From Bacteroidales bacterium (GTDB taxonomy: Bacteria; Bacteroidota; Bacteroidia; Bacteroidales; NBLH01): a stretch of 10,247 bases of DNA. Where the stretch lies: the NCBI GenBank assembly GCA_021647685.1, contig JAKIUH010000130.1:1-10247 (forward strand). The letters are read 5' to 3'. Under the pieces are notes generated by a model, which saw nothing but the letters and a program-made list of their open reading frames with translations, did not search any database and was not told the DNA's origin. Each line of letters begins with the position of its first letter. The stretch's first letter is position 1. This document shows, piece after piece, positions 1-6,990 of this stretch. The position numbers and the translations under genes were made by a program.

Positions 1-88
1 CGGCTGTAAATGAAAAGAAAAATAATCCAATTCCAATTAAAGCTACTGTTAAAGTAGGGTGCTTTTGCCCAAATAGCAATATTGCCAT
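1..88 (-). CDS. Probable N-terminal fragment of a small hydrophobic membrane protein (partial, runs off left edge)
   Basis: The minus strand is open from base 145 to the window edge. From the ATG at 88 it reads MAILLFGQKHPTLTVALIGI followed by LFFFSFTA, which has the pattern of a transmembrane helix after a short polar turn. The frame upstream of this ATG is also hydrophobic (a run including VFFFRFLSWFFIG) and continues back to a TGA at 148-146, with no ATG between. The only other nearby ATG (149-147) lies in another frame and stops after six codons. The true start could therefore be at 88, or the gene could carry a frameshift near its start. No family is recognisable from 29 residues. T-rich DNA easily gives hydrophobic codons, so the call is tentative. 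A competing plus-strand open frame (3-173) has no ATG and reads as Lys/Asn-rich low-complexity sequence. Confidence 0.35.
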   Translation of the reverse strand, partial: MAILLFGQKHPTLTVALIGIGLFFFSFTA

Positions 89-217
89 TCCAATAAAAAA
101 CCAACTTAAAAATCTAAAAAAGAAAACTTTAAGAGATTTTGACCGTCATAAAAATAACGACAAACTTGTTTAAAAGTCAGTTCTAAAATTTAAAATTACG
201 ATTTCCCTACACAAATA

Positions 218-225
218 CAAATATA
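218..225 (-). promoter_or_regulatory. Possible minus-strand -7 promoter element (TATATTTG)
   Basis: Read on the minus strand the bases are TATATTTG, an exact match to the Bacteroidota -7 consensus TAnnTTTG. It lies upstream of the left-edge membrane ORF. A TTTG occurs 14 nt further upstream, closer than the usual spacing of about 19-21 nt, so the -33 partner is weak. The element sits back to back with the deoC element, giving a divergent promoter region. Confidence 0.3.
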
Positions 226-231
226 GTTTAT

Positions 232-239
232 TAATTTTG
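232..239 (+). promoter_or_regulatory. Probable deoC -7 promoter element (TAATTTTG)
   Basis: TAATTTTG matches the Bacteroidota TAnnTTTG -7 consensus exactly and ends 23 nt before the deoC ATG. This would leave a leader of roughly 15-20 nt. No clear TTTG -33 element is seen at the usual distance, so the assignment rests on the -7 box and its position. No Shine-Dalgarno sequence precedes the start; the leader is A-rich. Confidence 0.42.
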
Positions 240-262
240 CAAAAATCTTTAAACAGAAAATT

Positions 263-1141
263 ATGGATATTTTAAAAAAATATACAAGTCCGGATTTTGG
301 ACAAATTGATATTGAAATTGCCAAACTAAAAGTTGAAAGCAAAAAATTTTACAATACAGAAGATTTAAAAAAAATATTTAGCCTGATTGACTTAACCAGT
401 TTAAATTCAACCGATACCATTTCAAAAATAAAGGGAATGACTGAAAAGGTAAATAAATTCCCTGCGGTTTTTACCGATATGCCTAATGTAGCCGCTATTT
501 GTGTTTATCCTTCATTGGTACAAACTGTTAAAGAAAATCTAACTGCTGATATTGGAATTGCATCAGTTGCCGCAGGATTCCCTTCATCGCAAACTTTTTT
601 AGATGTAAAAATTGTTGAAAGTACGGCTGCTGTTTTAAGCGGTGCTAACGAAGTGGATATAGTAATTTCGCTGGGAACATTTTTAAGTGGAGATTACGAA
701 ACGGTATATCAGGAAATAAAAGAAATAAAAGAAAACATCGAAAATGCACATTTAAAAGTAATTCTGGAAAGCGGTGTATTAGAAGATGCACAAAAAATTT
801 GGGATGCATCAATTATTGCTATGGAAGCCGGAGCTGATTTTATAAAAACTTCAACCGGAAAAATGCAGCCGGCAGCAACAATAGAAGCGGTTTGGGTAAT
901 GTCGCAAGCCATTAAAGAATTTTATCGTGTAAACAATAAAAAAATAGGTCTTAAACCTGCCGGTGGAATATCAACCGGTAAACAAGCTATAGAATACTAC
1001 GGAATTGTTTCCGGCATTTTAGGTAATGATTGGCTTAATAATAAACTGTTTAGAATAGGTGCAAGCAGCCTTGCCAATAATTTACTTTCTGAAATTGCAG
1101 CACTAGACAGTGGTTCTGAAGTTAATGTAAACTATTTTTAA
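263..1141 (+). CDS. deoC: Deoxyribose-phosphate aldolase (DeoC)
   Basis: This 292-residue cytoplasmic class I aldolase cleaves 2-deoxy-D-ribose 5-phosphate to glyceraldehyde 3-phosphate and acetaldehyde, the last step of deoxynucleoside catabolism. The TIM-barrel landmarks are all visible. GANEVD (127-132) carries the active-site Asp (D132, like E. coli D102). DFIKTSTGK (192-200) carries the Schiff-base lysine K195. GLKPAGG (229-235) carries the proton-relay lysine K231. RIGASS (264-269) near the end fits the phosphate-binding loop. The N-terminus is about 40 residues longer than in E. coli DeoC, placing it with the longer DeoC forms near 290 residues. The ATG at 263 follows an A-rich leader and a -7 box. 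No deoA, phosphorylase or cytidine deaminase gene lies nearby, so it appears to be a single-gene unit. All catalytic residues are present and the gene is intact. Confidence 0.96.
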   Translation: MDILKKYTSPDFGQIDIEIAKLKVESKKFYNTEDLKKIFSLIDLTSLNSTDTISKIKGMTEKVNKFPAVFTDMPNVAAICVYPSLVQTVKENLTADIGIASVAAGFPSSQTFLDVKIVESTAAVLSGANEVDIVISLGTFLSGDYETVYQEIKEIKENIENAHLKVILESGVLEDAQKIWDASIIAMEAGADFIKTSTGKMQPAATIEAVWVMSQAIKEFYRVNNKKIGLKPAGGISTGKQAIEYYGIVSGILGNDWLNNKLFRIGASSLANNLLSEIAALDSGSEVNVNYF

Positions 1142-1144
1142 AGG

Positions 1145-1186
1145 TATAGCACAGTTTGGGAGAAATATTGTACAAACTGTGCTATA
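1145..1186. terminator. Perfect 14-bp inverted repeat between convergent genes, probable bidirectional terminator
   Basis: TATAGCACAGTTTG (1145-1158) and CAAACTGTGCTATA (1173-1186) are exact reverse complements around a 14-nt loop, starting 3 nt after the deoC stop. It lies in the gap between deoC (+) and the converging lipoprotein gene (-), where both transcripts need to end. Neither side has a T-tract. It may act as a 3' stem or roadblock rather than a classical intrinsic terminator. Confidence 0.55.
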
Positions 1187-1242
1187 ATCTATAAACAAGG
1201 TTTTAAGTTGTTAAGCAATATAAACCTTAAACACGATTAATA

Positions 1243-2070
1243 TTAGTTGCATTCATATTCAAATTCAATATAATTGCCTTCGTCCATATTACTGCTTGTC
1301 AATTTTACGGGAAATACTTTATCATTGTATTCATAGGTATATTCAATAGTATTAAAGCCTTGAGCTGAATTCATTTCTTCCTTTATAACATTATTTTTTG
1401 TAACTGGTAATTCATTCCATATAACATTCATAATTCCAACTGATGCGTAAGCATTATTTTTATCATCGTAAGTATAAGTAGTTGTGTAACTGTAATCTGC
1501 AAGGAATTGCTTGTTTTTTCTTTTCAAAATTTTTCTTGTAACTCTCTTAGCTGTTGAATATATGGTAACGGCAGTAGAAGTTATATTACCATTTTCCCAA
1601 GTATATACATCTTTTCTATATAACTCAAAAGCTCCTGTCTGATTTTTCTCATAATCCATATACTCTATAATCTGGTTGCTATCATTAAATTTAACTACCG
1701 GTTTCCATTCGGTTTCAATCCAATTATCACCATCTTTCATCGTAAAAACAGTACTCCATAAATTGTTTTCCCAAGTACAAGTACCTTTAAATTCAACATC
1801 ATTATCAATACCGTAAATTTCTATAATTTGCCCTTTTTCATTATAGTTAAAATTTAAACTAAGTGAATAAGCCCCATCCTTTTCTACGAGCTTAATCAGC
1901 CTCCCTGAATCATCATAGGTATATGTAACACTTGATTGGTCGTTTCCAACAACAAAAGTTTCCTTTGTCAATTTACAAGCCGGTAAGTCAGGATCTACAT
2001 TTTCGTCTTTATCGCAAGATGAAAAAAATACAGAAATCAATAAAATAAAAATTAAGTTAATGTGTTTCAT
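1243..2070 (-). CDS. Surface-type lipoprotein with YD-like beta-strand repeats (DUF4595-like)
   Basis: This 275-residue protein has a type II signal peptide: MKH, then a hydrophobic stretch (residues 5-16), then SSC with the lipidated cysteine at C19. The next residues, DKDEN, resemble the acidic lipoprotein export signal that sends Bacteroidota lipoproteins to the cell surface. The mature part holds repeated short strands of the form Y-x-Y-(D/N)-x-x-G-(R/Q)-(L/I)-I. They occur at 49-60 (TYTYDDSGRLIK), 74-85 (FNYNEKGQIIEI), 126-137, 154-164, 198-208 and 243-257. This resembles YD/RHS repeats and the Bacteroidota DUF4595 family, described as having a porin-like fold. No enzymatic motif is seen and the function is unknown. 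The gene has its own candidate promoter and faces deoC, so it is probably monocistronic. The lipoprotein call is firm; the DUF4595 assignment is from memory of the pattern. Confidence 0.85.
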   Translation of the reverse strand: MKHINLIFILLISVFFSSCDKDENVDPDLPACKLTKETFVVGNDQSSVTYTYDDSGRLIKLVEKDGAYSLSLNFNYNEKGQIIEIYGIDNDVEFKGTCTWENNLWSTVFTMKDGDNWIETEWKPVVKFNDSNQIIEYMDYEKNQTGAFELYRKDVYTWENGNITSTAVTIYSTAKRVTRKILKRKNKQFLADYSYTTTYTYDDKNNAYASVGIMNVIWNELPVTKNNVIKEEMNSAQGFNTIEYTYEYNDKVFPVKLTSSNMDEGNYIEFEYECN

Positions 2071-2107
2071 CGTAAATAGTTTTAGTGAATAGTTTATTAA
2101 TATAACA

Positions 2108-2115
2108 CAAATTTA
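2108..2115 (-). promoter_or_regulatory. Possible -7 promoter element for the lipoprotein gene (TAAATTTG)
   Basis: On the minus strand the bases read TAAATTTG, an exact TAnnTTTG match, 37 nt upstream of the lipoprotein ATG. No good TTTG is found about 20 nt further upstream. The 192-base gap to nhaC otherwise looks non-coding and AT-rich, apart from the hairpin at 2163-2178 and an adjacent small palindrome (CAAACAGTTTG, 2182-2192). Confidence 0.4.
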
Positions 2116-2144
2116 TTATTAAAACAATTAATAATCAGCCATAT

Positions 2145-2178
2145 AAATAAAAAATCAAAGCCTGCAGACCACTCTGCA
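2145..2178 (-). terminator. Possible intrinsic terminator downstream of nhaC
   Basis: Read on the minus strand, TGCAGA-GTGG-TCTGCA forms a 6-bp stem with a 4-nt loop (2178-2163). It is followed after a few bases by TTTGATTTTTTATTT (2159-2145). It lies about 85 nt past the nhaC stop and before the lipoprotein gene. The stem is short and the U-tract is displaced by three bases, so the call is tentative. Confidence 0.33.
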
Positions 2179-2262
2179 TCCCAAACAGTTTGCGGATTTA
2201 AGCGATATACTTTTAATACAATTTATAAAGGAAAAACCCTACTATTATTTTTCAACGAACCA

Positions 2263-3741
2263 TTAAAAAAGGAATCCCAGTATCAAGTACATTATAGAAG
2301 TAATTCCGCCGGTCAATAAAGCATAGGGTAATTGTGTTTTTACATGATCGATATGGTCAGAAGCTGATGCCATGGAAGAAATAATGGTAGTATCGGAAAT
2401 AGGTGAACAATGGTCACCAAACACACCGCCCCCAATAGCTGCAGCAATGGCAATATAAATATTTGAACTATGGGCTTCTGCCATAGGTATGGCAATAGGC
2501 AACATAATGGCAAATGTTCCCCACGATGTTCCGGTAGAAAAAGCAATAAACGAGCTAATTAAAAATATCACAAAAGGCAAAAACTCCGGCGAAAGCCACT
2601 GTTTTGACCAAGCGGCGACAAAAACACCCGTGCCTAATTGATTGCATACGGCACTAATGGCAAAAGCAAGCATCATCAATAATGCTAAAGGCATTAAATC
2701 ACTTATGCCTTTTAATGTAAGCTCAACCATTTTTCGTGTGCGCATAATTTTTTGAATCCGGTACATAATTCCCGATACCAATATGGCTGTTAAAACCGAA
2801 TAAAGCACTGCTGATGAGCCGGAACCTTGTCCGATTGCTTTAAAAACATGATCGGCAAATGAATGGGATTTTTCTATATTTGCCCAGCCAGTATAAGCAA
2901 GCGTAACCGGCATCATTCCCACCATAACCAGTAAAGGTATTATCATATTAAAAGCTCTGGGTTTCACTCCTTCCTTTGCGGGCAAACCCGTAATACTGTC
3001 TGATACCAATGGTCGTGCATCATCATTCATTAATTTACCGGTTTCTGCGGTACGTTTCTCGGCTTTACGCATTGGCCCAAAATCTTTTTTGCTTACAATA
3101 ATGATAAAAACCAGTAAAAGTGTTAAAAGTGGGTAAAAATTATACAAAAGAGCCGAAAACATAGCCGAAAAAGGATGTTCAATCCCCTGAGTGAGTAATA
3201 AGCCCATAATAAATGCACCCCAAGCATTAAAAGGTATGAGTATTGAGGTGGGTGCAGAGCTGGAATCGGCAATATATGCAAGCTTTTCACGCGGAATTTT
3301 TAATTTATCAAAAACCGGACGGTATAAAGAGCCTACGGTTAAAGCACTAATGCTGGTTTCTACAAAAAGTAAAATTCCTGTTGCAAAAGCCAATAATTGA
3401 ACCATTACTCGGCTTTTTCCCGCTTGTTTTTTTTCCATTTGGTCTAACAGCCTGTTTAATCGAAGCATAAAACCTTCTACTCCGCCGGAATATTGTATAA
3501 AAATAAGCAAAGCCCCTACTAAGGCACTAAACATAATGGTGCGCGTGTTCCCTGCAGATTTAAAAACATCTACAAAAGCCTCAATCGTGGCAATTGTTCC
3601 TGCCAATAAATTCCAATCGCTAATGATTAACCAACCCAGCCAAATACCAAAAACCAAAGCAATATAAACCTGTTTGGTGCGTAAAGCTAAAACAATTGCC
3701 AACAAAGGCGGTAAAACCGACCAAAAACCATATGTTTCCAT
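2263..3741 (-). CDS. nhaC: Na+/H+ antiporter, NhaC family
   Basis: This 492-residue inner-membrane protein has about a dozen hydrophobic segments, from residues 8-40 through to 476-492. It belongs to the NhaC-type antiporters (COG1757), which exchange Na+ for H+. Diagnostic stretches are ADSSSAPTSILIPFNAWG (158-175), FSTGTSWGTFAIMLPIA (401-417), GGGVFGDHCSPISDTTIISS (437-456) and SASDHIDHVKTQLPYA (459-474). The GDHCSPISDT block is the hallmark of the family. A hydrophilic loop at about 217-262 links the two halves. Length is normal. The ATG at 3741 gives a short N-tail directly before the first helix. The acetyltransferase gene ends 51 nt upstream on the same strand, with no clear promoter between, so the two may form an operon. 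Some relatives exchange malate or lactate with Na+; the exact substrate cannot be read from sequence. Confidence 0.93.
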   Translation of the reverse strand: METYGFWSVLPPLLAIVLALRTKQVYIALVFGIWLGWLIISDWNLLAGTIATIEAFVDVFKSAGNTRTIMFSALVGALLIFIQYSGGVEGFMLRLNRLLDQMEKKQAGKSRVMVQLLAFATGILLFVETSISALTVGSLYRPVFDKLKIPREKLAYIADSSSAPTSILIPFNAWGAFIMGLLLTQGIEHPFSAMFSALLYNFYPLLTLLLVFIIIVSKKDFGPMRKAEKRTAETGKLMNDDARPLVSDSITGLPAKEGVKPRAFNMIIPLLVMVGMMPVTLAYTGWANIEKSHSFADHVFKAIGQGSGSSAVLYSVLTAILVSGIMYRIQKIMRTRKMVELTLKGISDLMPLALLMMLAFAISAVCNQLGTGVFVAAWSKQWLSPEFLPFVIFLISSFIAFSTGTSWGTFAIMLPIAIPMAEAHSSNIYIAIAAAIGGGVFGDHCSPISDTTIISSMASASDHIDHVKTQLPYALLTGGITSIMYLILGFLF

Positions 3742-3792
3742 ATATTTATTTTTTTATAAGAGATGATAAGACAGCACAATTGGTCATTCAAT

Positions 3793-4380
3793 TTATTCAA
3801 ATCGTTTTTTAACCCGATCAAATAAAGGCTGAATATAAGGGCTCTCAAATTCGTGAGGTAATATATCCATTAAAACCTCATCTACCTTTTGATTGCCAAT
3901 AATGCGCGATTCACGTTTGGTTCCAATCACTTTAAAACCAATTTTCTTATACAAACCAATGGCATTTTTATTAAAAGAAAAAACCCTTAACCAAATATGA
4001 TGTAAATTAATGGCATTAAATCCAAAATCAAGAATTAAACGGGTAGCCTCTTCGCCAATTCCTTTGCCTCGATATTTTTTATCTCCGATAAAAATACCAA
4101 ATTCTGCATTACGATTAATCAAATCAACATTTAACAAACCACAATTTCCAAGTAGTTTATTCGTTTCTTTCTCAACAATTGCCATCATATAATTACCGTT
4201 TTCAGTACGAATCAGCTTATCTAAAAGCTCTTTTTCGTGATGACGAGCAATTATTTCATGAAAAATGGATAAATAAATAGTGGTTTCCGATTCGTTTAGC
4301 CACCTGTAATACTGATCGTAATCTTCAATATTAATGGGGGATAAATAACACTTTTTACCGATTAGTTTTTTTACTTTCAC
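3793..4380 (-). CDS. GNAT-family N-acetyltransferase (RimJ/RimL-like), GTG start
   Basis: This 195-residue cytoplasmic protein transfers an acetyl group from acetyl-CoA to an amine. The GNAT core is clear: LLGNCGL (77-83), the acidic-strand region NAEFGIFIGDKKYRG (91-105), motif A RGKGIGEEA (104-112) that binds the CoA pyrophosphate, and FNKNAIGLYKKIGF (136-149), the motif B helix. The N-terminal LIGKKCYLSPINIEDYDQYY fits the RimJ/RimL-like Acetyltransf_3 group, which includes ribosomal-protein, polyamine and small-molecule acetylators; the substrate is unknown. The start is GTG at 4380. No in-frame ATG lies between it and an upstream TAA, and the family N-terminus begins at once. An ATG at 4382 overlaps in another frame and is followed directly by TGA. 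The gene is first in a likely unit with nhaC and divergent from the DUF1848 gene. Confidence 0.9.
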   Translation of the reverse strand: MKVKKLIGKKCYLSPINIEDYDQYYRWLNESETTIYLSIFHEIIARHHEKELLDKLIRTENGNYMMAIVEKETNKLLGNCGLLNVDLINRNAEFGIFIGDKKYRGKGIGEEATRLILDFGFNAINLHHIWLRVFSFNKNAIGLYKKIGFKVIGTKRESRIIGNQKVDEVLMDILPHEFESPYIQPLFDRVKKRFE

Positions 4381-4511
4381 ATGTTTATATTTTTGATTTT
4401 AGAATTATTCAAACAAACAAAACTTAAACTTTCCTATCAAAAAACACACCAACACAACAAAATATATCTAATTTTTATAATTTTATCATTTGTTTACAAA
4501 CCGTATTTTGA

Positions 4512-5450
4512 ATGATTTGGAAAAAAGTAAATATCAAGCTTCAAGAAAAAAGTTTAAAAGCTACCGCTCCCGTAATTATATCAGCAAGCCGCGCAACAGA
4601 TATTCCTGCTTTTTATGCAAAAGAATTTATGAAGCAATTCAGAAAAGGATATTTATACAAAAAAAATCCGTTTAACGGTAAAAAAGAATTAATTTCATTT
4701 AAAAATACACGTTTAATCGTTTTTTGGACAAAATTTGCCGAAGCAATATTGCCTTATCTTGATGAATTAGACGAAAAAAACATCCATTATTATTTTCAAT
4801 TTACTTTAAACGATTACAAAAAACACAATCTGGAGCCTTATGTACCATCCCTTGAAAAACGAATAGAATCATTCATCAAATTATCGGATAAAATTGGAAA
4901 AGAAAAAGTAATTTGGCGTTTTGACCCTGTTATTTTATTAAAAAACGAAACTTCTGAAGAGCTGATAAACCGTATTGAAAACATTGCCCGCCGGCTGTTT
5001 CCTTTTACTGAAAAAATGGTATTTTCTTTTGCCGATTTCAGCTACAGAAAAGTACAAAATAAATTTAGAAAAGCACAAGTTGACCACATAGCATTATCTG
5101 ATAATGAAAAACATAAATTTTCCCAACAACTTGCCGAACAATTACAAAAATACAAATTAAAGATAAGCACTTGTGCACAAAAAATTGATTTATCCGCTTA
5201 CGGAATTACCCATAACAAATGTATTGATGACGAATTAATCATCCGTTTATTTCCAAAAGATAAAGTACTAATGAATTTTATTAAGCCGTATTTAGGAACT
5301 AAAAAATTAAAAGACAAAGGGCAACGAAAATATTGCGGATGCATTTATAGCAAAGATATTGGCACATACAATACTTGCAGTTATTTATGCCTTTATTGCT
5401 ATGCCGTTTCATCAAAAGAAGCTGTTGAAAAAAACAAAATTTTTAGCTAA
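4512..5450 (+). CDS. DUF1848 family protein with C-terminal CX3CX2C cluster
   Basis: This 312-residue cytoplasmic protein of unknown function is recognised as DUF1848 from VIISASRATDIPAFYA (21-36), LIVFWTKF (68-75), HYYFQFTLNDY (92-102) and VIWRFDPV (133-140). The C-terminus has cysteines C275, C277, C289, C293 and C296. C289-x3-C293-x2-C296 is the spacing that binds the [4Fe-4S] cluster in radical SAM enzymes, and the Pfam description of DUF1848 notes this likeness. In radical SAM proteins the motif lies near the N-terminus; here it is about 20 residues from the C-terminus. That suggests an iron-sulfur protein, perhaps a circularly permuted or unusual radical SAM relative. The ATG at 4512 is chosen because it opens the frame shortly before the conserved ISASR block. 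The gene is divergent from the acetyltransferase and convergent with the peptidase. Function is not known. Confidence 0.88.
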   Translation: MIWKKVNIKLQEKSLKATAPVIISASRATDIPAFYAKEFMKQFRKGYLYKKNPFNGKKELISFKNTRLIVFWTKFAEAILPYLDELDEKNIHYYFQFTLNDYKKHNLEPYVPSLEKRIESFIKLSDKIGKEKVIWRFDPVILLKNETSEELINRIENIARRLFPFTEKMVFSFADFSYRKVQNKFRKAQVDHIALSDNEKHKFSQQLAEQLQKYKLKISTCAQKIDLSAYGITHNKCIDDELIIRLFPKDKVLMNFIKPYLGTKKLKDKGQRKYCGCIYSKDIGTYNTCSYLCLYCYAVSSKEAVEKNKIFS

Positions 5451-5456
5451 ACCGAT

Positions 5457-5496
5457 AAAAAACACCGCAAAAGCAAGAATCCATGCCTTTGCGGTG
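5457..5496 (-). terminator. Intrinsic terminator of the M24B peptidase gene
   Basis: Arms 5463-5475 and 5484-5496 form a 13-bp stem with an 8-nt loop. In the minus-strand RNA every position pairs, one as G-U (5487/5472), and the stem is followed by six U (complement of 5462-5457). In the plus-strand RNA the same position is an A-C mismatch and A residues follow. The element therefore terminates the minus-strand gene ending at 5514. The convergent DUF1848 gene ends only 12 nt from the stem on the other side. Confidence 0.82.
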
Positions 5497-5513
5497 AAAA
5501 AAAAGAAAAAAAA

Positions 5514-6902
5514 TTAGTCGTTCATTGTTTCTTCAATCTCTTCAATCGTTTTTGGAATAGGCTTACCCAATACACGACATCCGTTTTCGGTAATCAATAA
5601 ATCATCCTCGATACGGATACCTCCAAAATCTTTATAAGTTTCCAATTTATCGTAATTAATAAAATCGGTATGTTTGCCTTCTCTTTTCCAAAGGTCGATT
5701 AATGCGGGAATAAAATAAATACCCGGTTCATCAGTCATAACCATACCCGGCTTTAAACGTTTAGCCATACGCAAAAATGCCAAACCAAATTGATTGCTGC
5801 GTTTTACTTCATCATCATAACCTACATAATCTTCGCCCAAGCCTTCCATATCGTGTACATCCAAGCCCATTTGATGACCTAGTCCATGAGGCATAAACAG
5901 TGCGTGTGCACCGGCTGCAACCGCTTCGTCGGTGTCGCCTTTCATTAAGCCCAGCTCTTTTAATCCGTTTACTATGGTTTTGGCTGCCAGAAAATGCATG
6001 TCTCGATAAAAAATATCGGGTTTACATTGTTTAATGACTTCTTGATTGGCTTTAAGTACAATTTCATAAATAGATTTTTGGCGTGTATCAAATTTTCCGC
6101 CCACAGGAACCGTGCGTGTTATATCACTGGCATAACCCATTGATGTTTCACAACCTGCATCGGTAACCATCATTTGCCCTATTTGCAAAATATTATTGTG
6201 GTGGTGATTATGTAATGTTTCGCCATGAACACTTAATATAACCGGAAATGAAACGGGACCTCCACCGGAAATGGCAATTCCTTCAACCACACCGGCAATT
6301 TCTTGTTCAATTATTCCGGGCATTGCCATTTTCATTGAGGTAGTATGCATTTTATAAGCAGTATCCACAGCTTTTTCAATTTCTGCAATTTCATATTTAT
6401 CTTTAATCTCGCGTAAAGCAACTACAGCTTTTATCAATTCTTTCGATACTAAATTTTTTACTTCTGAATGATGTATGTTCAATAAATCGGCAATTTGTAC
6501 AGTTGTATCTCCTCTATATACCGGTAAAATATGAATATTTTGTCCTTTGCTTTTGGCATTTTGCAAAAAGCCGCTAAGTTCTGATAAAGCTAGGGTATTA
6601 TCAAGTCCGCATTGCGCTGCACGTTCTTTAATGCTTGGCTGTGGTCCCATCCAAATAATATCGTCCATATCCACATCATTGCCAAAAATATATTCTTTGC
6701 CCGTGTCGGTATCAAGAATGGCAGCTAAATCCGGCTGATTTAAACCGAAAAAATATAAAAAATTGCTGTCCTGACGAAAATGGTAGGTATTTGCGGGATA
6801 GTTAAAAGATACTTCTTTATTTCCGGGAAAAAAAATGAGCCCGCCTTGCATTTTTTTCATTAATTCACTGCGGCGGTTTTTATATACTTCTGATTTAAAC
6901 AT
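5514..6902 (-). CDS. pepP: Xaa-Pro peptidase, M24B family (aminopeptidase P / prolidase-like)
   Basis: This 462-residue cytoplasmic metallopeptidase removes residues next to proline, from peptides (aminopeptidase P) or from Xaa-Pro dipeptides (prolidase). The N-terminal AMP_N domain spans about 3-135 and includes FRQDSNFLYFFGL (42-54). The pita-bread catalytic domain spans about 165-440. The five dimetal ligands are visible: D248 in VTDAG, D260 in ASDITRT, H343 in HGLGH, E392 in TDEPGIYF and E432 in IRIEDD. H231, H339 and H350 match the other active-site histidines of E. coli PepP. The stretch between H350 and E392 is about 20 residues longer than in E. coli PepP. Together with the C-terminal EEIEETM, this resembles prolidase (PEPD) more closely, so the substrate range is open. 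The gene is intact, has its own terminator and is divergent from the flavoprotein gene. Confidence 0.94.
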   Translation of the reverse strand: MFKSEVYKNRRSELMKKMQGGLIFFPGNKEVSFNYPANTYHFRQDSNFLYFFGLNQPDLAAILDTDTGKEYIFGNDVDMDDIIWMGPQPSIKERAAQCGLDNTLALSELSGFLQNAKSKGQNIHILPVYRGDTTVQIADLLNIHHSEVKNLVSKELIKAVVALREIKDKYEIAEIEKAVDTAYKMHTTSMKMAMPGIIEQEIAGVVEGIAISGGGPVSFPVILSVHGETLHNHHHNNILQIGQMMVTDAGCETSMGYASDITRTVPVGGKFDTRQKSIYEIVLKANQEVIKQCKPDIFYRDMHFLAAKTIVNGLKELGLMKGDTDEAVAAGAHALFMPHGLGHQMGLDVHDMEGLGEDYVGYDDEVKRSNQFGLAFLRMAKRLKPGMVMTDEPGIYFIPALIDLWKREGKHTDFINYDKLETYKDFGGIRIEDDLLITENGCRVLGKPIPKTIEEIEETMND

Positions 6903-6931
6903 AGTTGTTTGTTTTATTTGAATAATAATAG

Positions 6932-6951
6932 TGATGTTAAAATTAGCATCA
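6932..6951. promoter_or_regulatory. Operator-like palindrome upstream of the M24B peptidase gene
   Basis: TGATGTTAA (6932-6940) and TTAGCATCA (6943-6951) form 9-bp arms with one mismatch around a 2-nt centre, 29 nt upstream of the peptidase ATG. The middle reads TAATTTTA on the minus strand, 7 of 8 matches to the TAnnTTTG -7 element. A repressor bound here would cover the promoter. No regulator gene is nearby. Confidence 0.27.
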
Positions 6952-6990
6952 TTTTATTGATTTGACAAATATTTAATTGTTAAGTTGCAC

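Noticed and set aside
3..173. Plus-strand open frame at the left edge as the tail of an upstream gene.
   Set aside because: The translation is Lys/Asn low-complexity without a recognisable motif. The opposite strand gives a more credible membrane segment. It remains possible and would need sequence to the left.
1197..1228. 7-bp inverted repeat AAGGTTT/AAACCTT with an 18-nt loop as a lipoprotein-gene terminator.
   Set aside because: The stem is short and A/T-rich, the loop is long and there is no real U-tract. The adjacent perfect 14-bp palindrome is a better 3' signal.
2101..2319. Plus-strand open frame covering the nhaC-lipoprotein gap and the nhaC 3' end, reading partly like real protein.
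   Set aside because: It has no ATG or plausible start and overlaps about 55 bases of the well-conserved nhaC C-terminus on the other strand.
4383..4511. Search for exact TAnnTTTG promoter elements between the divergent acetyltransferase and DUF1848 genes.
   Set aside because: Only imperfect matches with three-base spacing (TATCATTTG on plus, TATATTTTG and TAAGTTTTG on minus) were seen, so no promoter is called although one must exist.
4490..4675. 61-residue plus-strand ORF overlapping the DUF1848 start.
   Set aside because: It is a shadow in another frame. The DUF1848 frame carries the conserved ISASRATDIPAFYA block over the same bases.
2263..5450. Acetyltransferase, nhaC and DUF1848 genes as a single defence or resistance system.
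   Set aside because: DUF1848 is on the opposite strand with its own leader, the families have no known joint role, and no nuclease, toxin or sensor domain is present.
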